Positions 9,715 to 20,941 of a stretch of DNA of 64,000 nucleotides are shown in pieces. The position numbers and the translations under genes were made by a program. The notes beneath the pieces are model-generated. The model searched no databases. It saw only the letters and a program-made list of their open reading frames with translations, and was not told where the DNA came from. The DNA lies in contig MSED01000003.1 of assembly GCA_002099365.1 (NCBI GenBank), forward strand, positions 3,596,001-3,660,000. Reading direction: 5' to 3'. Origin of the DNA: Phialophora verrucosa. Lineage: Eukaryota; Ascomycota; Eurotiomycetes; Chaetothyriales; Herpotrichiellaceae. Positions within the stretch are counted from its first letter, which is position 1; each line of letters starts with the position of its first letter.

Positions 9715-11385
9715 ATGCCCTTCTTCAGCACCTCTCGCAAGCGTCGCAAGTACGCAGAAGCTACTGTTGCCCCCGTCTATTCCTCCAACCCACCGCCTTA
9801 TGCCCTCAATGCTGCCACAGCGGCTTGCCCAGAGCCACAACCTCAATGGACCCCGCAGCCTGGTCCGTACCTCTCTCCAGTCCAGCAGCATTACATAGCC
9901 TCAACAATGAGTTTGCCGCCGATGCATAACGTCCAGCCGGACTACCGGGTCCAGCCGCTGCAGGCGCAACATATATGGGCACCCCCTCAGCCAAGCACCG
10001 TCAACATTGCTCCTATGAGACCAACAATGCCATTGCGGGAGAGGATTGACGACAAACTGGGAGACGTGATATCTCTCATCGACGAAGATGCATTCTCGGG
10101 CTCAGAAAGAGAGCTGAGGATAACAGAGGAAGATTCACCCTCGCCAGAATATACCGAGACGCGGGAGCTCACCGGGGCTTTTGGAGGCAAGGAGCGGCCG
10201 CAGACCAGGCACAAGAAACAAGGACAAGAGAAGCAGCTGAACGTCTTCACGAAGCTCGACCTATACATGAACTCGAGGCTGCCTGCTTCGTTGCCGCCGT
10301 TTCGGGTCTACATGCCGACTTGGCCACTTCTCTGCCTGGCCGCACAGTACTCCAACAGCGCGTACATCTCGCCTCAATCTTCGTCGGAACGGAAAGACTT
10401 TGTCTCGGCCGATGGCCGCATGGGCACCAAGGCGATGGTGATCAAGTCTGTCCCCTGCGACGACAAGAAGACCATCGTGTTTGCGATCCGAGGCACGAGC
10501 ATGTTCAGCATCCGTGACTGGGGCGTCAATCTGGACACCGAACCCGTCTCGCCGGCCGGCTTCCTCGACGACCCGGGCAACCTGTGCCATTCGGGATTCC
10601 TGCGCGTGGCAAAGGCAATGGTGAGGCCGATCGCGGCCCGCCTGCGGCATCTTCTGCAAGAAAACCCGTCACGGGCGAGCTGCTCCTTGCTCATCACGGG
10701 CCATTCTGCCGGCGGCGCCGTGGCGAGCCTGCTGTACGCACACATGCTCTCGACGACGGTGCAGTCCGAACTGAACATCCTGACGGGGTGTTTCAAGAGG
10801 GTTCACTGCGTCACGTTCGGCGCCCCGCCCATCAGCCTGCTCCCGCTCCAAAAGCCCGACACCGCGGACGGCAGACTGCGCAAGTGCCTGTTCCACTCGT
10901 TCCTCAACGAGGGCGACCCGGTCGTGCGCGCCGAGCGAGCCTACGTGAAGAGCCTGGTCGATCTGCTCTCTCAACCGATCCCCGCTGTGGTGGACCACAA
11001 GGTGCAGACAAAAACCCCGTCCCTCTCGGCACTCGCTTCATTGGGCGCCTCCATGTCGAGACTCGACCTTTCCCTCACCCCCGCGGTGAAAGCTAAACCG
11101 CCGAGACCGCCGAAACGTGCGGCAGCCATCCCGCTGAGGAAACTATGGTGGGACGTGCCCCCCGCGACGTTGTCCAATGCCGGCCGTCTGGTCGTTCTGC
11201 GTGTCCCGCATGGACCGGCGCCACCGCGCGCCGGAGAGTCTGATGTGACGGCCTCGCTGGTCAGGGATGACCAACTCCGACAGGTCATCTTTGGAGACCC
11301 TCTTGTCCATTCTATGGATCTTTACGCCAAGCGGATCGAGGCTCTGGCCGTGCGTGCCGTTACCGGACGGGGCGGTGCTGTTTGA
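9715..11385 (+). CDS. Lipase class 3 family protein
   Basis: This single-exon gene encodes 556 aa. The first ~170 residues are Pro/Gln-rich and probably disordered. They are followed by an alpha/beta-hydrolase domain of the fungal lipase (class 3) type at about residues 195-460. The nucleophile elbow is LLITGHSAGGAVASLL, with Ser331. Asp401 in FLNEGDPVVR and His532 in GDPLVHSMDLY are good candidates for the remaining triad members, by analogy with the family. No signal peptide is visible, so an intracellular lipase acting on acylglycerols or phospholipids is more likely than a secreted one. The exact substrate is unknown. A Pro/Lys-rich insert (about residues 445-475) separates the hydrolase core from the C-terminal segment carrying the His. 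Confidence 0.85.
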   Translation: MPFFSTSRKRRKYAEATVAPVYSSNPPPYALNAATAACPEPQPQWTPQPGPYLSPVQQHYIASTMSLPPMHNVQPDYRVQPLQAQHIWAPPQPSTVNIAPMRPTMPLRERIDDKLGDVISLIDEDAFSGSERELRITEEDSPSPEYTETRELTGAFGGKERPQTRHKKQGQEKQLNVFTKLDLYMNSRLPASLPPFRVYMPTWPLLCLAAQYSNSAYISPQSSSERKDFVSADGRMGTKAMVIKSVPCDDKKTIVFAIRGTSMFSIRDWGVNLDTEPVSPAGFLDDPGNLCHSGFLRVAKAMVRPIAARLRHLLQENPSRASCSLLITGHSAGGAVASLLYAHMLSTTVQSELNILTGCFKRVHCVTFGAPPISLLPLQKPDTADGRLRKCLFHSFLNEGDPVVRAERAYVKSLVDLLSQPIPAVVDHKVQTKTPSLSALASLGASMSRLDLSLTPAVKAKPPRPPKRAAAIPLRKLWWDVPPATLSNAGRLVVLRVPHGPAPPRAGESDVTASLVRDDQLRQVIFGDPLVHSMDLYAKRIEALAVRAVTGRGGAV

Positions 11386-12833
11386 GGAAAGGCGGCACCT
11401 ATGTAAAAAGGGTGTACGCTGGTAGCAGTATACCATCCCGCCATAATTGATCATGAAAGCCGTCCGAGTGAGATGACATGACACGAGATGAAGTGAGATG
11501 AAGTGAGGTGAGATGTAATGCAGGCAAGCTGATATGACGCCGTGTATAAGACGAGAGCGAAGGATACCCTTTCTGATATTTAATGCTGGCGATGCGAAGC
11601 GGCCGACTTACTGTATCTACGACTACAGTGTTTGTTTACGAGTCACGATATTAATGGAACTGGAAAGCCTTCCAAGGGCGCGAATGCAATACAAGCTCGC
11701 ATGCATGGCAAGTCCTTTGCGAGCAGTACGAGTTTGTGCTGTACGTAGTAGTAATTGCCCTGACTCTCAGATCATCACTCGGCGCAATCTACACACAGTA
11801 CTTGATAGTGCATGCCTTGGTCTCCATCGAGTAGACCAGAGCACAGTAGAGCAGCCTGCCTTTCTGTCTATCGCATCTCCTGTCGTAAGCAACCGGGCGC
11901 GTTCCCGGCCTGACCCAAACCTGGACCTGATGCTCACTCCCAGAATTAAATCGATCTCGTACTGTATCCCTCGCGGAAAGCATCCCACGGAGTGGAAAGG
12001 GGATTTCTTCCCAAAGCCATTCTTGCTACTGTAAGAGTACACAACAGCCGTGGAGGTAGTAGGGTATGCATCTCAGAATCGAGACTCGTATCAGTCGCAG
12101 GCCGAGACCGTGACTGACCGTTTCACTGTTGCTGCCCAACCGACCGACCGACGATCTCGATTTTTGTTGAATGCTCTGCATACAAAGCTTGGGCTCCTTG
12201 GGGTGCATGCGTTCGGGCTTGCATGAATGTACGAGTAGTAGGCCGCTCTTTTTTCTCCGGATCATGGATCCCGAGGTGCCTGATCCCGAATCCCGTGCAA
12301 CGTGTTGTGCACGGTGGCAATTTGTGGCTCGTGGCTTACGCCGATCTCCGCGATCACCAGGATCGCGCTGATCCCTGATCCACGATGGATCGACGCGGTC
12401 GGCAAGTGACTTTGACATAAATGTAATGCGGGATGCGATGCGATGCGATGTGTTGCATGAATTGCTGCCCAACCGCGTGGAGCGAAGGGGAGAGAGCGAT
12501 CAGCAACGTACACTTTCGGTGTATCGCTCTTGACTGAAGAGATCTGCACGTCGCTTGAAAGGGAGATGAAATTGGCAAAGGCATACTGTTTCGGGTCCAG
12601 TATGAGTAGTCTGTGGCGTGGAAATGGAATGGAAATCGGACCATGTTCGACGATCGCCTCCGCAGTGCGGATCTAGATAGCACATACAGTATGAAGCATC
12701 ATACCTAAACGGCCGCACCTCCGGGTTCTTTGACAACCATGCCGTTAGGCGGAAATTGATGTCGTCGAGGTCGCGGCTCGATGCACAGGGCTAGGGTGGT
12801 GTCGACCGACCTATGAGGACAGCATGTAGATCC
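11386..12833. other. Intergenic 1.4 kb with simple repeats
   Basis: This lies between the convergent lipase gene and the minus-strand acidic protein. It contains a degenerate purine-rich GAGATGAAGT repeat around 11484-11516 and a GATGC microsatellite at 12432-12450. Several antisense ORFs of 60-150 codons overlap one another and show nothing recognisable. I see no gene. Confidence 0.45.
12432..12450. repeat. GATGC microsatellite
   Basis: Almost four tandem GATGC units occur in intergenic sequence. Confidence 0.7.
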
Positions 12834-14096
12834 TTAGGCGCCGACAAACTTTGTCTTCCGAAAGCCAGGTGGGCCCCAGTTCGCCGTGCGTTGATGCCGA
12901 TTTAGCAACTGGTCTCGGTATTGTTGTAAGGAAGTTGGCTTTGTTTTCGGAGAGACGAGATTCTGGTGGCGATAAGGGATGTTCGAGCGGGCACGAGTAG
13001 CCTTGACAGCGGGGGTGAGCGACGGAGAATGGAGTGCTGCGAGGGGCGTATCGTCGTGAGTCCGCGTCCGCCACACGGGGGTAATCACACTGCTGGTGCT
13101 GGCTTGGGGAGTTTCAGGGATTTGGTCTTCTGCCGTCGACACTGTGTCAGCTTTTTGCACCCTTGTCGGAGCACTGTCTGCTTCCGGTATCAATGGTGTT
13201 GGGCTGGGATCAGCCGCATGAGACATGATAGTGTTAATTGGAGTTTGCTGCTGGGCTTCGACATTCAGCTGGGCTGTCGAATTGCCAGGAAGAGAAGGAC
13301 CGGGTTGAACAGCCGGCCGAGGTTCTTTCATTGGTTTGTCTGCCTGTACCTGGTCCGTGGCGTCGCGATATGCCTCTTGGAGAGATTGAATCTGAGGAGC
13401 ACTATCCATGGGTTCCTCGGGTCCGTTGGTAACAATGGCCATCGTGAATCCCGAAGCTGGCTCATGTGTAAGGGTGGGTGCTTCGTCGCCGCCCGCGTCC
13501 TTTGCCATGTCTGGTAAATTCTGTGCGGTTTCGGGCTTCTGAGCATCCAAGACGGGGACGTCTTCCGGCCCTTCGTCAGAAATTCGTGGGGCTTCGACGT
13601 TCGATATTTCGTTCTGCGGAACTATCGAGTTCAAGGGCGTAGGATCTTCGTCTGGTTGCTGTACAGGCCCAGTCATGGACGCCTCGTTTTGGAAAGGTAT
13701 ATCATCCAGTTGCAGAGATTCTGCGCCCGCAACGGTGGCGTCTACGGCTTTCGAATCTCCGAGTCCGGAAGGCGTCAACCCAGTCCTCCCAACTGGCAAG
13801 TGCTCCTCGCCAGTCCTCTTTCGCTTGTTGCTTGGATGCCCGAGAGAACGGTTAGGCAGTCCTCGAGCCTGCCGAGCAGCATCTTTGCTGCTGAGGACTT
13901 CAGGTGCCGCATCATCATCCGACTCGTTGTCAGAGACGCCTCCACCTGATGTGTCTTGTTCTTTGACAGCCTCAGGCTCCTGGTCGGGCACTTGCACAAC
14001 GTGATCATCAGCCTCTGCGCTACTGAAGCGCCTGCGTTTGTTGACTGGCTCCGGCGATGTAGCCTCTAAGCCACTTCTAGAGCCTATTTCCCTCAT
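12834..14096 (-). CDS. Acidic, disordered nuclear-type protein; possible U3 snoRNA-associated (Bud21/Utp16-like) protein
   Basis: This single-exon gene encodes 420 aa, almost entirely low-complexity and rich in Asp, Glu, Pro, Ser and Thr. A basic patch (NKRRRF) lies near the N-terminus. The string SDNESDDDAAPEVLSSKDAA at about residues 55-75, followed by the Lys/Arg patch NKRKRTG, resembles the N-terminal signature of fungal U3 snoRNA-associated proteins (Utp16/Bud21 type) of the small-subunit processome. The C-terminus is more ordered and basic (LQQYRDQLLNRHQR, then WGPPGFRKTKFVGA) and is likely the conserved functional tail. The family assignment rests on short motifs only. The gene itself is well supported by its length and biased composition. 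Nuclear or nucleolar location is inferred. Confidence 0.7.
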   Translation of the reverse strand: MREIGSRSGLEATSPEPVNKRRRFSSAEADDHVVQVPDQEPEAVKEQDTSGGGVSDNESDDDAAPEVLSSKDAARQARGLPNRSLGHPSNKRKRTGEEHLPVGRTGLTPSGLGDSKAVDATVAGAESLQLDDIPFQNEASMTGPVQQPDEDPTPLNSIVPQNEISNVEAPRISDEGPEDVPVLDAQKPETAQNLPDMAKDAGGDEAPTLTHEPASGFTMAIVTNGPEEPMDSAPQIQSLQEAYRDATDQVQADKPMKEPRPAVQPGPSLPGNSTAQLNVEAQQQTPINTIMSHAADPSPTPLIPEADSAPTRVQKADTVSTAEDQIPETPQASTSSVITPVWRTRTHDDTPLAALHSPSLTPAVKATRARSNIPYRHQNLVSPKTKPTSLQQYRDQLLNRHQRTANWGPPGFRKTKFVGA

Positions 14097-14346
14097 TGTG
14101 TCTCAAGGATAGTGGCTGTAGAATGCAAGATTGGGGAGAGAATAGAAATTTCAGTGAAAGATTTGGTGATCTTATCTAATCACTCGGCTGACATGGCCCG
14201 CACCGAACCCGCCACACTGTTTTGCCTGCGCCCACGACGCCGCCTTCAACAATACGTGTCGCCTTTGGTAGCTACATTCTCTCCACCCTCAACGGTGGGT
14301 TTTGTACCATCTGGGCCTTTATGGTCTTCGAACTCCAACCCCCCTT

Positions 14347-15102
14347 TCATCCAGACATCTCGACGTCCGCTGGCTCACCCACTTCTTGACCCATTGTAAT
14401 CTCGCTCACCCCCTGCATGATGCTGTTCACCCTGTTGTACTCCTCGGTCTCTTCCTTGATGAGGGCCGTGAGCCTCTTGAAACTACCAGCCTTGGTAGCG
14501 GCCGCCTGACAGTCGATGCAGTTCGGAGCCGGCTCGACTGGTGGACGCTGGGGGAAAAACCTCGCCGTGGACCACGTATCTTGAATGAAATGGTGGCTAT
14601 TGCCCTCGACGATCACCTGCTTCAACATCTTCGCCTCCAACGAGGCATGGCCGTAGCCAGCTGCCTCGAACTCTCTCTCCAACTTCAACCACGGCTCCGG
14701 GTTGTAATTGGTGCCTGGCACGATGAACTCCCAACCAATATGGACCTCCGCGGCCAACGTGATTTCACTCCCTTGGAGGACGTTCCTTGTAAAATAGTCA
14801 GGCCATCTCCCTTGTTCATCCCACGTCAATGTGGACCATTGCACGTGTTTCCACTTGTGCTTGGCGCTCGTGGTCTCCTGAAGAAGAAACATTGGAGGAT
14901 GGAGGCTGACTACTTGCCCCTGAGGTGGGGCCTGGAAGAACTGCGCATCGATGATGGTACCGAATTCATTCCAGACCCAGTCGGTGAAGGTGTCTCTTTC
15001 GCGAAGTGCCCCTCCGGGAACCCTGAGCTCATGTGTCACGAACTCGTTGTTGCCAACGACTCGGACGAGGGCGTCAACACTGTAGGCGGAACGCTCGGAC
15101 AT
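14347..15102 (-). CDS. Hypothetical protein, 251 aa
   Basis: This is an uninterrupted minus-strand gene 250 bases upstream of the acidic-protein gene on the same strand. The protein looks globular (mixed hydrophobic and charged residues, many Trp such as DWVWNEFG, HVQWSTLTWDEQG and IGWEFIVPG). It has a short Cys pair (CIDC) near residue 200 and a charged C-terminal helix-like segment (LTALIKEETEEYNRV). I recognise no domain, signal peptide or membrane segment. A cytosolic or nuclear protein conserved in filamentous fungi is plausible, but no function can be assigned. Confidence 0.65.
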   Translation of the reverse strand: MSERSAYSVDALVRVVGNNEFVTHELRVPGGALRERDTFTDWVWNEFGTIIDAQFFQAPPQGQVVSLHPPMFLLQETTSAKHKWKHVQWSTLTWDEQGRWPDYFTRNVLQGSEITLAAEVHIGWEFIVPGTNYNPEPWLKLEREFEAAGYGHASLEAKMLKQVIVEGNSHHFIQDTWSTARFFPQRPPVEPAPNCIDCQAAATKAGSFKRLTALIKEETEEYNRVNSIMQGVSEITMGQEVGEPADVEMSG

Positions 15103-17115
15103 TGTTGAGGAGGTCTCGAGAAGGGGGTGTTGGGCAGGGAGGGACCGTCTGATAGTGCCTATAATGTGGTGATTGGTAAGTGATTGTACCGGTTAATATC
15201 TAGCGGCTGATTACCTACCAGCAAGATATCGAGACAGATGAAGGAACTTCAGCCGTGTTCGCGCAGATTCGGACTCCTTTGCAGCTATCGAAGCGGCGCG
15301 GTGAAATGGCGACTGTGAGAGGGTATGTGGTTGCTGATAGAGTGGAGGGCCTGGGTTTAGGAAGAAGACGAAGATGAAGGAGAAGGGGAGATGATGAAGT
15401 CAGATCGAAAATTTGAGGTTGGGCTTCACTGTTTCTCCTTCACGACGAGGTGCCTTGTGACCGCCTGTCCCTTCACTTCATGTGTGAGAAACCTCCACTT
15501 CAATCTTTCACTTCACCACCAGAACATGTGACATCCACTAACAATTGTCTGGGGGAGATATATTGAAGCAACACAAAATCCTGCAACATTTACTGCCGAG
15601 ATTGATCGGGTTGGCCTTGAGAAAAGACTTACAAGTTGTATCCCAACAACTACCCAAATGATTCAATGGCCCTGAAAAAGGGTTAGGTGTGGAAACATGT
15701 ACTAGGGGACTTACACGATTTCGGCTTTGCACTGTAGCAGTGTGTTTTCTACTCCTGCCGGAGTAGGTGTAATATACTATCAATTTCCACCGGCCATTGC
15801 ACCTCTGATGTGCCTTCTTTTTTGAGGTTCTAGAGATTTGAACTGTTGACCTTTGTGAACGGCGATTGTGTGTGGGTATGGTATGGAATGCATCAGCTTT
15901 TTTTCATCTCGCCTTGGCAGCTGCTGGCTAGTAAAGGTCAAGTGAAGAGTGTGTCGGTATCTGGGGATTCAAGAGACGTGCGGCTCGCCGCTCAAGTTCC
16001 TTTACTATACGGCTATATGCTAACTGCTAAGATAACTAACTCAGTACCTTGGCCTGATACACGAAAGACACACCAGATGTCGCCGTGGGAGCTCTCGGCC
16101 TCACCACATCCACTAGTCGCGGAACGGCATGCTCCTTTAATGTACTGTGTCCGTTTACCTTTGCGGCACCCCTTCGAGTCCCCATCCAATGTGATCCCCA
16201 CGCACAGAACGTCAGCTAAGCCTACGAGAACACTGCGCATGCACTAGCTTCCCATTCTCCTGGTTGGTTCCAGACTGCTTCCAAGTACCGCCCATGTTCG
16301 ACCTCGTCTCTGTTCTCCCGGGTCTTCCCAAAGTCAAAGATATCTCTCAACTTGGAGCGTTCTCTGGCTGGATTAGGTCCAGGGCTCTTCCGGCGACAAC
16401 GAGACCGGTAAGTTCGGCAGCCTCTCATAAGGTTCGCCTACCTCCAGCGGTCTTCGATGGTATGCTAAGGAAGTAGCATAGATTTTGTTGCTAATGACGC
16501 AGGCAACGACCTCAACGTCTTCGGGACTGCGCCGGCGGGCAAGGTCGGTATCTTTCATCTCGATGTTGCCGGTCGCCGGGGAGGAATATGAGGATGGTAG
16601 AAGAGATATCAAGGTGGAAATAACATCTGGCGCACTGACTCTTCATTGTGTGTTTCAATTCCGTGGGACGAGTTTCCTGCCAGCGTTGTGTCGATGCTCG
16701 TCGTTATATCACACAAATGCCCTCGCAGCCTTGTCCAGTCCATCCAAGCTGTACCTCTAGACAAACACCTGGCACAGCCTATACATTACTCGTTCCTCGG
16801 GTGCACAGCACGACTGTGTTGAACTCCGCCGATTCGCCGGCGATGCTCCGTGGCCGTACCGTCGGCACTGGATTCAATTGGCGAAGTTAGTTGGAGAAAC
16901 ACATCGACGAAGGATGAGGGCACCGATGTAAATGGTCGACACCTCGTTGGCCAGCCGCAGCGTACAGAACCTCATCCGATATCGCGCGTAGATCTACCGA
17001 AAGACAAAAGCCACAGGTACAGTCCCTCATCCTGCAAGGACGGTCCCCTCCGTGGAATCTGGCACAGATTATCCCACGAGAATCCTTGGATTGAGTTGGG
17101 CGCCATCGAACAACC
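15103..17115. other. 2-kb stretch without a recognisable gene
   Basis: The part from about 15540 to 15850 looks more AT-rich than its surroundings and contains a perfect 7-bp stem, 4-nt loop hairpin at 15749-15766 (CTACTCC / GGAGTAG). This may be a fragment of a degenerate repeat, but I cannot match it to a known element. Short ORFs in 15.8-17.0 kb show no motifs. The right end is the promoter of the VOC gene. Confidence 0.35.
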
Positions 17116-17608
17116 ATGGTTTCAATATGCAGGGCCAAATCGCTGGACCATTTCGTCCTCACTGTCAAGGACATCGATGCGACGATTCGATTCTACGGAG
17201 AAGTCCTAGGCATGCAGCATACTTCATTCCCGGCACCTACTGATCCTAGTATCACACGCCACGCGTTGACGTTCGGCTCGCAAAAGATCAACTTACATCA
17301 GAGCGGCAAGGAATTCGAGCCCAAGGCACAGAATGTCCAGCCGGGGAGTGCCGATCTGTGCTTCTTGGTGGAGGACAACGTTGATGATGTGCTGGGACCC
17401 CTGGAGAAGATGGGGATCCACATCCTCGAAGGGGGGAAGGTTGTTGAGAGGACTGGAGCACGGGGGAAGTTGAGGAGTGTTTATGTCAGGGATCCGGACG
17501 GGAATCTGGTCGAGTAAGTTGCGAATAGCCGCTCAAGTGCTACCACAATATCTGAGCGAAAGCTAATTAATAAATCCTGCTGTGCACAGGTTGTCAAACC
17601 AGATATAA
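17116..17608 (+). CDS. Glyoxalase/bleomycin-resistance-fold (VOC) protein, two exons
   Basis: This is a small vicinal-oxygen-chelate protein of 138 aa. Exon 1 is 17116-17513 and exon 2 is 17590-17608. The 76-nt intron starts GTAAGT and ends CACAG. Family features are LDHFVLTVKDIDATIRFYGEVLGM at the N-terminus, a metal-binding His candidate in SLDHF, INLHQSG in the middle, and the C-terminal YVRDPDGNLVELSN. The last part is completed only after splicing (Glu-Leu-Ser-Asn-Gln-Ile-stop). Without splicing the ORF ends directly after DPDGNLVE. Such proteins bind a divalent metal and act as glyoxalase, dioxygenase or fosfomycin/bleomycin resistance-like enzymes; the substrate is unknown here. It is probably cytosolic. 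Confidence 0.85.
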
Positions 17609-20600
17609 GTCTCCAATGCACGAGAGGCAGAAATCACGCGATCGCGAGCGCATGGGCGGGCAAGAACCTCCCACTCGCCTGGGCAGAGCTGACCGTCGTG
17701 CAGAGTGGGAGAACCTCACGAAACTGCGCAAAATGGCTTGGGCGAGGCCGACCGAGTAATAGTGCCCATGCAGAAGTGGAGCTGACCCTCAACCTGTTTG
17801 AATCCTTTCCTACTCGGTACTCGTACTTGAATGATGTTCTCGCATGACATGTGCCGCAATGGTTGATAGCTTAATCGCCTCACTGTTGACTGAACGCCCG
17901 AGCACATGTCATTTCCAGGGGTCCTCGCGCCGTGGGTTGTGGCAATGAGATGTAAGAGATATCCCCGGATCGCCTACCTGAACTTCGAAATGAGAAAGTA
18001 GCCACGCCGGCAGGGCTAGGATGAACTGCGTACGTATTTAAGTCGAGGGTGGAAAGGGTGTAGTAAGTTCGCCATGCGTCTACCAGGGTTTTTAAATCCG
18101 AGACTGAGAGACTCACATCCTGACCAAAGCATGGCCAAAGGCATGTTCAATGCCCGGATGGGGGAAGCGCAAGCCGAGACCAAAACAGCCCAAACTCCAG
18201 CTCCTGTCGCTCCATTGTGTCTGGGCCCGGCTAGGCGGGAGATACACATCCGAGAACAGTTCTGACCTTACTCTTTCCTGCCAGAACCCCATGCCAAATG
18301 CTCCTAGGTCCTTGTTGCATACGTAAAGGAGATCAAAGTGTGATATTCGCCAAGGGGTAGGACTGCTTCTGGCAGGACCAACATTACTCTCCTTGGGAAA
18401 GGCGATCGCCAATCATCACGGCATGGGATTGATGAACACCGGGACGCCTTCCAATGGCGTCTAGTCAATCACGAGCATCTCGTGAGGACTTGAAGTCCGA
18501 AGAGCTGACCAGGTTCCTCAATAAATAAATGGGTGCGGATATTGACGGTGTTGGCGAAGTGGCGTCCGCGATTTTGCTCCCTTTTGCAGACCGGCCCCTT
18601 ATGGAGGCAGACTACCCTGTATAGTTCAGTGGATTGCGCACATTGCGTTACTTCGTAGGTCTCGGGCACTTCAGATCGATAACCGAGATTAGAAGATAAC
18701 GTCCGATCCTGGGGGTTTTGGCCTGCAACTCTGCAGTGCCTGGGGTTGGTAGTGGTGAGCCTCGATCTCCGCCGTATCGTAAGCGGTGGTCATCCGTGGA
18801 AAAGTTGGTTAGTTGTTGATATACTCCGTACCATGTCCCAGAGATCAGCAGAGGCCAGGCTGCTCTTCCTGAGCCGCCGAGACGCCTCGACGTGATAGAC
18901 GTGCTCAAGTAGTGGGTAAGGCACCAATAGGTAGTCCTACTTAGCCTGCATCAGCGCTTAACAGCGCCCTCGCCCCAGGGATGTCCACCCGCAGATTGTT
19001 CCCCGCAGCTCACGCCCTTCAGGACAGTTGCATGCGCTTCTATGTACGTACACAGTGGGTGGCTTTGAAGATGTTGACTGACGAACGAGGCCTGGGACGG
19101 CGAAAGTTCAAGGAATCGGATGCCATCCATTGCCGGAACTCAACGAGGACGCCCATGCGAGAAAAGTTCCCGCGCGACCCGTCAGATCACGTTTCGTCGA
19201 CCCAACGGAATCTCGACCAGTGGCGGCATTTGCACATCAGCAGCATGCTTTCCTGGCTTCCTGCAAGACCCGTCAGATCGTCCTACAGGCATTAACGCCT
19301 CGCCATGGGCAGGGCACTTCGTCAGACAACACGATACATCTTTGTTCCGCCTGCACTACCATGGAGGGGACTTCTGTTAAAGTTCAAGGACGTGCTGCCA
19401 GGAAGCCATCGAAAGCCTACGCCAGAGAAGTCATAGGGTGTCGCCGATCACTGCCCGTCTCGCCCTGAGTTCCACCTCCGTTTATCCACACGGATATGCG
19501 ACATTCTTTGACTTTGAGGCCTGAACGGCATGCTGATTGAGGACCTTTCCATCGCCATCTTGGATTCTTCAAGCGGCCCCAAGCATTGTTGTTGAGCTAC
19601 TGCAGCCCCTGCGGATCGACTGCACATAATTGCCGAGTAAATGTCCCTGACACGCAGCAGTAAGAACCCAGTCATGGAAACTTGGCTCTGAAAATAGTCA
19701 ATGGTTGTGCCAGTACAGAGGTCGTGCGAGGCCAATGCAAGTCGTTCCCGGCTTTGGAACCCTGGGCTGAGGTGCTGTTCAACATTACAACATTAGAGTA
19801 GGAATGTCAATTACCGTGCTGCGACAGCCGCAGGCCAGTATCTTCGAGGGCAGATGTGATGGAGCCACAGACATGATGATTGATTGACGGGTTGTTGAGA
19901 CAATGAATTGTCAATTCGCTCGCTCCAGGATTCGGGAAGGCTAATACCGGGAATGCCATTTGTTGATTTCACCGGTCCGTCGCTTCCACCTCACGTCCAC
20001 CTCAAGTTCACCTCACCGTCCCCCAGATGGAGTACAAGCTTTGTGCCCCATGCATGCCTCTTGACTTTGTCTTTGGACCTGCGGGCCCCAATCCTAGCTC
20101 ATCGCTGGCTCTTTGATCTTTCGTATCACGATCCAAGATCACCCACCTTGTCTTAGTGCCATTCGGTTACGCAGCATGCCCAAAGCGTTTCTCAGCCAGC
20201 CTCTTAGTGCAGGAATGGTCTTCTCCCTCTCGTTTTGTACCTCCACTTTTTCTCTGTCCTTTGGCACAGTCTGCTCGCCTAAATCTCGACTGCTGTAAAC
20301 CGAGAGCTACGCCTTCATTCTTGGATTCTGGCTAGCGGCTCCCTGTTCCAGGATCCGGAGTATCGGGCAGGACAGGTCATGGGTCAGGTTCCGGTGACTG
20401 AAGCGATCTACTCTATCGTGATCGCTTGACCCGTCACCCCAGTCGCCATTGAGTTGCCACATTGACAGCTCGTCCGAGTAACTGGGGAGTTTGCGTCCTT
20501 TGACCTTGCAGTCCTGCCGCTCACATCCCTCCGTCTTCGGGGAACGTGGCCACCATCTCATAGCCAACCTGGAGCGCTTGAACGCCTTGATCCCCTGCAG

Positions 20601-20941
20601 GTCCCGATAAATCTGCGACTGGCTACAACTCAGCGTGCCAGCCTGGGCGGGTCGCAAATTTGGACACTGGCATCCAGGAAAGACTACTGCACCACAGCCA
20701 AACTCTTACGTGCATCCCGGTCCGCAAAAAGTCCGCCGGTCCTGGTCCTGCGCACTTTGCTGTTCCCGTTCCTCATTCCGAATTTCGGTGCACGCTTTCT
20801 GGGACCTTCGCCACGGCAATCTATCGCTTCATCCCATCGTCACCCACCCATTGTTCAGATGTCAACCTTGTTGCGTCAGCTTCCCTGGTCTCGAATTGCG
20901 CCAGCTCACCCCTCACCAAATGCCATTGATGGTGCCAAGTA
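17609..20941. other. 3.3-kb stretch without a recognisable gene
   Basis: The longest ORFs here are about 120 codons and show no motif. The right third (about 19.9-20.9 kb) is pyrimidine-rich on the plus strand, with repeated CACCTC / TTCACC strings, and is best read as the long promoter and 5' leader of the velvet gene. Long leaders are common for fungal developmental regulators. Nothing else is visible. Confidence 0.4.

Noticed and set aside
9208..9891. Minus-strand ORF of 227 codons overlapping the lipase start
   Set aside because: It is largely antisense to the lipase promoter and N-terminus and has no conserved features.
18618..18690. TATAGTTCAGTGG, resembling a tRNA A box
   Set aside because: No T-arm or matching acceptor stem follows within tRNA length.
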